Source of the DNA: Streptomyces sp. NBC_01241
Lineage (GTDB): Bacteria > Actinomycetota > Actinomycetes > Streptomycetales > Streptomycetaceae
Direction: 5' to 3'
Assembly: GCF_041435435.1 (NCBI RefSeq)
Contig: NZ_CP108494.1
Coordinates: forward strand, 5,242,501-5,306,500
DNA: 64,000 bases
The notes under the pieces were generated by a model. That model was not told where the DNA came from. It did no database searches and was given only the letters and a program-made list of their open reading frames with translations. How positions within the stretch are numbered: the stretch's first letter is position 1; the number at the start of each line of letters is the position of its first letter. Positions 58,201 to 64,000 of this stretch are shown here, one piece after another. The position numbers and the translations under genes were made by a program.

Positions 58201-59586
58201 TCAGCCCGCCGCCGCCCGCTTCAGGGTGCGGGCCTTGCGGGCGATCCGGCGCACCGTCGCGTTGCGCGGGATGAACGCGAGCTGTGCGGGTACGGCTCCG
58301 GGCAGCCCCAGAGCGGTCAGCCGACGCCGTTTGAAGTAGCGCCGGAGGTTGTCGCGGTGCCCGGTGAGATACCGCTCGGCCTCAGGGCGCAGTGCGACCT
58401 GGATCTGCGGTTGCATGGCGTAGCCGACCGCCCTGACCAGGCCGGTCGGCTCGCCCCGGACCTCTTCGGCGGAGGGCAGCGACCAGCCGGTGACCGCGGA
58501 CGGGTCCTCCAGGTCGGGCAGGAGTGCGTCGACGATCGTCAGCGGGATGCGGTTGCTGTTCTGGTACGGGGCGAGCCGTTCCAGCAGGGAGCCGGTGCCG
58601 ACGCGGGCGACCGGGAGCCCGTAGAACGAGGCGGCGGTCAGCAGCGCGGTGGAGAAGCAGCCGACGACCAGGGCGGGGCGCATGGTTTCGAACAGCGTCT
58701 CGGCGAGGACGGGGCTGTCGAGAACGGTGAGATCCGCGCCGAGCCGTTCCGCCTCCTGCTCCAGCGACCGCGCCCAGTGGGCGGGTGCGCTGGGGTGCGG
58801 CTTGAAGACGACCCGGGTGTGGCCGAGAGCGACGGCGCCGCGCAGCATCCGCGCGTGCAGGTCCTCCTCCTGCTGGGGCGTGAGAATGCCCAGCGTGGAG
58901 AGGTACTGACCGAGCAGCAGGGCCGGGGCGGGGCCGCCGTCGGGGCCGGGGACGTCCGCCGATCCGGCGAGCTCGTCCAGCACCTTCAGGAAGACATCGG
59001 TCGGTACGATCTCCGGCTCGACGCCGAACTCGGTGAGCAGCAGCGGCCGCAGGCCCGGCACCAGGTCCAGGTGGAGCAGCCGGCGGATGCGGGTGCTGAT
59101 CAGCTGGTCGAGCTTGCTGCGGGTCGGCCCGTAGCTCATCAGCCCGTCGGCGTAGATGTGCACCGGGCTGTCGCCGAAGATCACCGCGAGGGCCTGGGAG
59201 GGGTTGGCCTGGATGGACTCGCAGGCGATCTCGACCGGTTCGTCGCCGAGGTTCCATGCCCGGCGTACAGCCCGCTCCCACAGCGAGGCGTCCTGTTGCC
59301 GGGGCGACCAACCCGCCGGGTGGAACGGCCGGATGAAGTCGTTCCAGGAATGCACCGTGTCGAATTCGGACTCCAGTTTCTCGAATCCGGGCCTGCGATG
59401 GAGCGGTGTGCCCAGTTCGGGAGAGGGCGAGGTGTCGCTCACGACGAGGATGCGCCGGTGCTCCGAGCGCGGACCGAACTGGCCCGCGCGCAATGCCGCG
59501 ACGAGTGTGGCGGCGGCGTACTGCGTGCACGCGGAGAAGATCTGGGTGGTGGACCGGCCGACCGGCGCGGTGTACATGCCGGACAT
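58201..59586 (-). CDS. Polysialyltransferase-family glycosyltransferase
   Basis: The 461-residue protein resembles the capsule-type alpha-2,8-polysialyltransferase family: TQIFSACTQYAAATLVAALR, YADGLMSYGPTRSKLDQL, TRVVFKPHPSAPAHW and the C-terminal VGCFSTALLTAASFYGLPVA. KPHPSAP and GCFSTAL are typical of the nucleotide-sugar-binding part. It is expected to add or polymerise nonulosonic acids. ATG 59586 overlaps the GT2 stop codon (TGATG), so the two are coupled. The N-terminus has no membrane helix. Confidence 0.82.
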   Translation of the reverse strand: MSGMYTAPVGRSTTQIFSACTQYAAATLVAALRAGQFGPRSEHRRILVVSDTSPSPELGTPLHRRPGFEKLESEFDTVHSWNDFIRPFHPAGWSPRQQDASLWERAVRRAWNLGDEPVEIACESIQANPSQALAVIFGDSPVHIYADGLMSYGPTRSKLDQLISTRIRRLLHLDLVPGLRPLLLTEFGVEPEIVPTDVFLKVLDELAGSADVPGPDGGPAPALLLGQYLSTLGILTPQQEEDLHARMLRGAVALGHTRVVFKPHPSAPAHWARSLEQEAERLGADLTVLDSPVLAETLFETMRPALVVGCFSTALLTAASFYGLPVARVGTGSLLERLAPYQNSNRIPLTIVDALLPDLEDPSAVTGWSLPSAEEVRGEPTGLVRAVGYAMQPQIQVALRPEAERYLTGHRDNLRRYFKRRRLTALGLPGAVPAQLAFIPRNATVRRIARKARTLKRAAAG

Positions 59587-60563
59587 CAGGCCGCGACCTC
59601 CCGGGAAACGGAACGACGGCGTACTCGGCGCAGCTGGTCCGCACGGCGGTCGCCCAGCGAATTCAGCGTATCGGCGAGAATGTCCTGGGGCATGCGCCGC
59701 AGAGAAGCCGCACTCATGGAGCGCAATTTCCGTGCCACTGCTGGTTCGAACCTTTCGATGGATTCCAAGTGGTGCGCCATGACCGCGCAATAGGTGCGCA
59801 CCGCCTTCGGCAGCAGCCGGTCCGCCTCCGGATCCCGCGCCGTCTCTTCGAGGACCTGGTCGAAGGCCCGGATGAAGTCGAGCTGGCGCACGTCGCCGAT
59901 CTGGGTGAGCGACGACGCCACCCCGCGCCGGTAGAAGACCCCCGGCAGGCCGACCACCGCGAACGATTCGGCCTCGCGGTGCAGGCGCCATATCCAGGGC
60001 CGGTCCTCGGCCGTGCGCAGCCCGTCCCGGAATCGGAGCAGCCCCGACTCCACGAGCCTGCGGTGATACGCACCGGCCCAGGCGTAGGCATAGTCCACGG
60101 GCGTAGACCGGTCGGACGGCAGGATTACGTCGCGCGGCCGCATGACGGTGTTGCGCAGACCGTGCGGGACCCGATGGACGGTGCGCGTCCGGTCCGTGAA
60201 CTGCACATGGTCCGTACGGACGAAGTCGCACCCCAGATCCGTGATGGCGGCCAGCAGCCGCTCGTAGTGGCCGGGAACGACCCAGTCGTCGCCGTCGAGA
60301 AAGGTGAGGTACTCGCCGCGCGCCGCATCGATTCCCGTGTTGCGTGCGGTGGCCAGGCCCCCGTTCTTCTCGTGTCCGACCAGGACGGCACCGGGGATCT
60401 CGCGCTCGGCGCGCTGGAGGATCTCCAGAGTTCCGTCGGTCGAACAGTCGTCGACGAAGATGAATTCGAAATCATTTCGGGCATTGGCCCGCAGACTTCG
60501 CAAGGTATCGGGGGCATATGCCTGCACGTTGTAGAACGGCACGATGACGGAGAGCTTAACCAC
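59586..60563 (-). CDS. Family 2 glycosyltransferase
   Basis: The 325-residue GT-A enzyme has KLSVIVPFYNVQAYAPDTLR, DFEFIFVDDCSTDGTLEIL, TARNTGIDAARGEYLTFLDG and the DxD-type GDDWV. The rest (RTAEDRPWIWRLHREAES) supports a wall-glycan type GT2. GTG 60563 starts it. It is divergent from the DUF6716 gene and overlaps the polysialyltransferase-like gene. Confidence 0.92.
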   Translation of the reverse strand: MVKLSVIVPFYNVQAYAPDTLRSLRANARNDFEFIFVDDCSTDGTLEILQRAEREIPGAVLVGHEKNGGLATARNTGIDAARGEYLTFLDGDDWVVPGHYERLLAAITDLGCDFVRTDHVQFTDRTRTVHRVPHGLRNTVMRPRDVILPSDRSTPVDYAYAWAGAYHRRLVESGLLRFRDGLRTAEDRPWIWRLHREAESFAVVGLPGVFYRRGVASSLTQIGDVRQLDFIRAFDQVLEETARDPEADRLLPKAVRTYCAVMAHHLESIERFEPAVARKLRSMSAASLRRMPQDILADTLNSLGDRRADQLRRVRRRSVSREVAA

Positions 60564-60660
60564 GCGTCACACGCTAGGCGGAGGTCCGTCATTTGCCTTG
60601 GCCCCGGAAGGGACGGCAGGTGAACGAAGAATGTCGAAATGGTGAACCGGTCGATCCCTT

Positions 60661-60678
60661 GCCCCGTGTGGGGCTTTT
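60661..60678 (+). terminator. Short hairpin with T-run in divergent promoter region
   Basis: GCCCC-GTGT-GGGGC followed by TTTT looks like an intrinsic terminator on the plus strand, 94 bp before the DUF6716 start and between two divergent genes. It could attenuate the plus-strand transcript or end a short leader RNA. Confidence 0.5.
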
Positions 60679-60771
60679 GTGTAGGCGATTCGCCAAGCGT
60701 CGTCGGGCTGTTAACCAGCTGTTGCCGTCACGTTGGGCCGCGCATCGAAATGCCTTCCTAAGTTCTGGGAC

Positions 60772-62121
60772 GTGCCCCCACGTACAGATAAGACGACCGC
60801 CCTCCGGGTAGCCGTACTCGCCGACTCCGACACCCGGTGGAAATGGGGCGCGCTCACCGCGCGCCGCCTCACCACCGGTGCGTCCGGAACGTCGGCGCAG
60901 CACGTCGAGATCACCGGACTCCTGCTGCGCGGCCGGGCCACCCCGACCCCGCGCCAGCTCGCCGAGGTCGGCGACGTCGGGGTCGACGCCGAGCGGGTGC
61001 GCGAGGCGACGGCCGTCGAATTCCTGCACACGGTGCGTGACGAGGGATACGACGTCGTCGTCCTCGCGCTCGTCGGGGGAGCCGTCCAGGCGATGCTGCA
61101 CGGCCTCGCCGCGCTGCGCCTGCCGGCCAGGCCCGTCGTCGTCACCGGCTATGTCGGCGTCGTCTACGAGAAGCTCGCCGACGGACTGCTGCTGCGGCAC
61201 GGTGCGGACGTCGTTCTCGCCAACTCCCGCCACGACGCGGAGCGTTTCCGCGCCGTGTACGAGGGGGTGGGCGCCGACGCCTCGGCCGTCACGGAGGCCG
61301 CCCTGCCGTTCCTCGGCGGCGAGCCGCACCGCCCGCAGGAGGGCCGCGACACCGTCGTCTTCGCCGCCCAGCCCTCCGTACCGGCCTCCCGCGCCGACCG
61401 TACGTACCTGCTGCGCAGGCTCGTCGAGCACGCCCGGCTGCACCCGGACCGCGAGGTGCTGCTGAAGCTGCGCTCCAAGCCCGGCGAGCACACCACGCAC
61501 ATCGAGGAGCTCCCGTACCAGCGCCTCGCGGAGCGGCTGCCCGGCGGGCTGCCGCCCAACTTCCGCCTGGTGTACGGGCACATGGGCGAGGTCCTGGACC
61601 GCACCGACCTGCTGGTCACGGTCTCCTCGACCGCCGCGCTGGAGTCCCTGCACCGGCGCATCCCGACCGCGGTCCTCACCGACCTCGGCGTCCGCGAGGC
61701 CCTCGGCAACCACCACTTCACCGGCTCCGGCCTGCTCACCTCCTGGGACCACCTGGACGGCGGCTTCCGCCCGGAGCCCGACCCCGCGTGGCTGGCCGGC
61801 CAGGGTGTCGCCGCCGACGGCACCTACGCCACGGCCTACGACCACGCCCGCGCCCGTGTCGACGCCCTGCTCGACGCCGCGCGCCTGCCCGACCTCGCCC
61901 CGTACTACACGCCCGCCACCGCTGCCGGCTACCTGCCCGGCATCCTCGCCCGCCACCACCTCGCCCCCGACGGCCACCCGCTGCCGGGTGCCGGCCGGCC
62001 GCGCGAGACCGGCGGGGTGCGGGGCGCGGTGCGCGATGCGGTCCGGGAGGCGGCGCGGGGCGCGTACCGGCAGGGCGTCCAGCGGGTCGCCCCGGTGATC
62101 CGACGGATGGGCGAGCTGTGA
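60772..62121 (+). CDS. DUF6716 putative glycosyltransferase
   Basis: The 449-residue protein starts PPRTDKTTALRVAVLADSDT and has ITGLLLRGRATPTPRQLAEV, VVVTGYVGVVYEKLADGLLL and LDRTDLLVTVSSTAALESL. I recognise it as the DUF6716 family, which accompanies acylneuraminate cytidylyltransferase genes in Streptomyces; the C-terminal GT-B-like half suggests a glycosyltransferase. GTG 60772 is the start. The cytidylyltransferase gene begins 20 bp after it ends. Confidence 0.82.
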   Translation: MPPRTDKTTALRVAVLADSDTRWKWGALTARRLTTGASGTSAQHVEITGLLLRGRATPTPRQLAEVGDVGVDAERVREATAVEFLHTVRDEGYDVVVLALVGGAVQAMLHGLAALRLPARPVVVTGYVGVVYEKLADGLLLRHGADVVLANSRHDAERFRAVYEGVGADASAVTEAALPFLGGEPHRPQEGRDTVVFAAQPSVPASRADRTYLLRRLVEHARLHPDREVLLKLRSKPGEHTTHIEELPYQRLAERLPGGLPPNFRLVYGHMGEVLDRTDLLVTVSSTAALESLHRRIPTAVLTDLGVREALGNHHFTGSGLLTSWDHLDGGFRPEPDPAWLAGQGVAADGTYATAYDHARARVDALLDAARLPDLAPYYTPATAAGYLPGILARHHLAPDGHPLPGAGRPRETGGVRGAVRDAVREAARGAYRQGVQRVAPVIRRMGEL

Positions 62122-62141
62122 ACACCACTTCAGGAGCAGAG

Positions 62142-63377
62142 ATGACCCCGACCCCGACCGTGCTCGCCGTGATCCCCGCCCGCGGCGGATCCAAGGGCGT
62201 CCCCGCCAAGAACCTCGCCCAGGTCGGCGGCGTGCCGCTGGTCGCCCGCGCCGTACGCGCCTGCCTGGCCTCCCGCGAGGTCACGGACGTCGTCGTGACC
62301 ACCGACGACGCGGCCATCGCCGACGCCGCCCGCGCCGCGGGCGACACGCTGGGTGCCCCGGAGCGGGTGCACATCGTCCAGCGCCCCGCGGCCATCGCGG
62401 GGGACAGGGCGAGCAGCGAGGACGCGGTGCTGCACGCCCTGGACGCGTACGAGGCGCTGCACGACCGGACGGCCGACGTGGTGCTGCTCGTCCAGTGCAC
62501 CAGCCCGTTCGTCGTACGGGAGGACATCGACGGCGTCGCCGCGGCGGTCGCCCGCGACGGTGCCGACACGGCGGTCACGGTCGCCCCCTTCCACGGCTTC
62601 CTGTGGCGCGACGGCAGCGCGCTGGAAGAGGGCAACTACGGCGTCAACCATGACAAGTCCGTCCGGCAGATGCGCCAGGACCGGCCCGAGGACCTGCTGG
62701 AGACCGGCACCGCGTACGCCATGAACGCGGCCGGCTTCCGTACCCACCGCCACCGCTTCTTCGGCCACACCGCCCTGGTGCGCACCGACGCCGCCCGGGT
62801 CCTGGAGGTCGACGACCCGCACGACCTGGCCCGCGCCCGCGCCCTCGCCCCGCTCCTGGACCCCTCCCCGCTGCCGACCCTCGACGACGTCGACGCGGTC
62901 GTCATCGACTTCGACGGCACGCAGACCGACGACCGGGTCCTCATCGACGCCGACGGACGGGAGATCGTCGCCGTCCACCGCGGCGACGGTCTGGGCATCG
63001 CGGCCCTGCGCAAGGCCGGAATGCCGCTACTGATCCTCTCCACGGAACAGAACCCGGTCGTCGCGGCCCGCGCCCACAAGCTCCGCATCCCCGTCCTGCA
63101 CGGCATCGACCGCAAGGACCTGGCGCTCAAGCAGTGGTGCGACGAACAGTCCATCGCTCCCGAGCGCGTCCTCTACGTGGGCAACGACGTCAACGACCTG
63201 CCCTGCTTCGCACTCGCCGGCTGGCCGGTCGCGGTCGCGAGCGCCCACGACTCGGTACGGGCCGCGGCGCGCGCCGTCACGACGACCCCCGGCGGCTTCG
63301 GCGCCATCCGCGAGATCGCGGCCTGGCTGCTCGGCCCCACCCTCACGACCACGACTCCCACCCGCTCACCCGAGTGA
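62142..63377 (+). CDS. Fused acylneuraminate cytidylyltransferase and HAD phosphatase
   Basis: The 411-residue protein has two enzymes in one chain. Residues 1-235 are a NeuA-type cytidylyltransferase (VIPARGGSKGVPAKN, QCTSPFVVREDI, HRFFGHTALVRTDAARVLEV). Residues 245-400 are a HAD domain of the KdsC type (DFDGTQTDD, about residues 256-264; LILSTEQNP; VGNDVNDLPCFALAGWPVAV). The pair would dephosphorylate a nonulosonic acid 9-phosphate and activate it as the CMP sugar. AGGAG lies seven bases before ATG 62142. Confidence 0.9.
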   Translation: MTPTPTVLAVIPARGGSKGVPAKNLAQVGGVPLVARAVRACLASREVTDVVVTTDDAAIADAARAAGDTLGAPERVHIVQRPAAIAGDRASSEDAVLHALDAYEALHDRTADVVLLVQCTSPFVVREDIDGVAAAVARDGADTAVTVAPFHGFLWRDGSALEEGNYGVNHDKSVRQMRQDRPEDLLETGTAYAMNAAGFRTHRHRFFGHTALVRTDAARVLEVDDPHDLARARALAPLLDPSPLPTLDDVDAVVIDFDGTQTDDRVLIDADGREIVAVHRGDGLGIAALRKAGMPLLILSTEQNPVVAARAHKLRIPVLHGIDRKDLALKQWCDEQSIAPERVLYVGNDVNDLPCFALAGWPVAVASAHDSVRAAARAVTTTPGGFGAIREIAAWLLGPTLTTTTPTRSPE

Positions 63378-63403
63378 CCCGGGACCCCCAAGCCCCGGGC
63401 AAC

Positions 63404-63470
63404 CCTCAAGTCCCCCAAGCCCCAATCGAATCCCCAAGTCCCCCAAGCCCCACTCGAATCCTCAAGTCCC
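63404..63470 (+). repeat. 28-bp tandem repeat before neuB
   Basis: Two complete copies and a partial third of CCYCAAGTCCCCCAAGCCCC(AATCGAAT) lie in the 131-bp gap between the cytidylyltransferase and NeuB-type genes. Copies 1 and 2 differ at two positions. Confidence 0.88.
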
Positions 63471-63508
63471 GCACATCCCGCACGTCCCCCGAGTAAGGAA
63501 CAGCACTC

Positions 63509-64000
63509 ATGAGCACCTCCCGTCTGCGCACCCTCGGCACCCGCACCGCCGGCCCCGGCCACCCCGTCTACGTCACCGGCGAGATCGGCATCAACCACAA
63601 CGGTGACCTCGACAACGCCCTCGCGCTGATCGACGTGGCGGCCGAAGCCGGCTGCGACGCCGTCAAGTTCCAGAAGCGCACCCCGGAGATCTGCACCCCG
63701 CGCGACCAGTGGGACATCGAGCGCGACACCCCCTGGGGCCGGATGACGTACATCGACTACCGTCACCGCGTCGAGTTCGGCGAGGCCGAGTACCGGGCGA
63801 TCTCCGAGCACTGCGCCGAGCGCGGCATCGACTGGTTCGCTTCCCCGTGGGACACCGAGGCCGTCGCCTTCCTGGAGAAGTTCGACGTCCCCGCGCACAA
63901 GGTGGCCTCGGCCTCCCTCACCGACGACGAACTCCTGCGCGCCCTGCGCGCCACCGGCCGCACGGTCATCCTCTCCACCGGCATGTCGACCCCGCGCCAG
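63509..64000 (+). CDS. neuB: N-acetylneuraminate (Kdn) synthase family protein, 5' part
   Basis: The first 164 codons of a NeuB-family aldolase are present before the window ends: VYVTGEIGINHNGDLDNALA, CDAVKFQKRTPEICTP, YIDYRHRVEFGEAEYR, ASPWDTEAVAFLEKFDVPAH and TGMSTP. It condenses a hexosamine or mannose substrate with phosphoenolpyruvate. With the upstream fused phosphatase, the 9-phosphate route is implied, as for Kdn or Neu5Ac 9-phosphate synthases. AAGGAA precedes the ATG. The gene is cut by the window edge, not broken. Confidence 0.92.
   Translation, partial: MSTSRLRTLGTRTAGPGHPVYVTGEIGINHNGDLDNALALIDVAAEAGCDAVKFQKRTPEICTPRDQWDIERDTPWGRMTYIDYRHRVEFGEAEYRAISEHCAERGIDWFASPWDTEAVAFLEKFDVPAHKVASASLTDDELLRALRATGRTVILSTGMSTPRQ

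Noticed and set aside
59735..59760. GGTTCGAACC, which looks like a tRNA T-arm.
   Set aside because: It lies inside the coding sequence of the GT2 gene and no tRNA fold surrounds it.

Overview
This window is a stretch of a Streptomyces chromosome. The evidence is the very high G+C with strong G/C bias at third codon positions, AGGAGG-like ribosome binding sites, frequent GTG starts, and actinobacterial families such as DUF397, DUF3017, DUF5753 XRE regulators, DUF6232, DUF6350/PerM and the SCO4848 family. The order sucCD, purNH, folD, mdh, trpS, DD-carboxypeptidase, sdhCDAB, a B12 mutase and a neuB-type glycan locus looks like the conserved core of the Streptomyces coelicolor chromosome. That synteny is from memory and was not checked. 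No tRNA, rRNA, CRISPR array, prophage or complete insertion sequence was seen.

Layout. 0-13.9 kb: sucCD, a sigma-like membrane protein, a PerM-like membrane protein, purine genes purN and purH, an RDD protein, folD with a DUF3017 gene, a small XRE protein flanked by short repeats, and mdh. 13.9-18.5 kb: a scarred patch with broken genes (a frameshifted hypothetical, a PEP mutase/isocitrate lyase fragment and a NUDIX fragment) around an AhpD-like/MocR divergent pair, a methyltransferase and an EamA-type transporter. 18.6-31.6 kb: a lipoprotein, a glutathionylspermidine synthase homologue, rocD, trpS, a 2H phosphoesterase, DprE2/DprE1-like epimerase genes, BrkB, a DD-carboxypeptidase, a metallophosphoesterase and an orphan peptide-binding protein. 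31.6-37.2 kb: a TetR-linked operon, a divergent MFS/MarR pair with a clear operator, a truncated TnpB-related gene and two small conserved genes.

37.3-43.5 kb: the sdhCDAB operon, an OHCU decarboxylase-like gene and a GH20 hexosaminidase. 43.6-53.9 kb: DUF4328 and hypothetical genes, a DUF397/XRE/small protein/ATPase set, a lipoprotein, VapC and IS1380 remnants, a coupled DUF6232 pair sharing a 19-residue motif, an ECF sigma factor with its probable membrane anti-sigma, and an L,D-transpeptidase. 54.0-56.7 kb: a methylmalonyl-CoA-mutase-type large subunit, a Uma2 remnant and leuE. 56.8-64 kb: a surface glycan locus with an acyltransferase, a polysialyltransferase-like enzyme, a GT2, a DUF6716 glycosyltransferase, a fused cytidylyltransferase-phosphatase and the start of a NeuB-type synthase.

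How they fit together. The core genes supply the TCA cycle (sucCD, sdhCDAB, mdh), purine and one-carbon metabolism (purN, purH, folD) and tryptophan charging. Several genes act on the envelope (DprE1/E2, DD-carboxypeptidase, L,D-transpeptidase, GH20), and the right end appears to make and polymerise a nonulosonic-acid (sialic acid or Kdn-like) glycan. The most unusual signal is at 48.7-49.7 kb. A membrane protein ends in a Gly/His-rich motif that its translationally coupled neighbour begins with, an arrangement like that of bacterial amyloid-signalling pairs.
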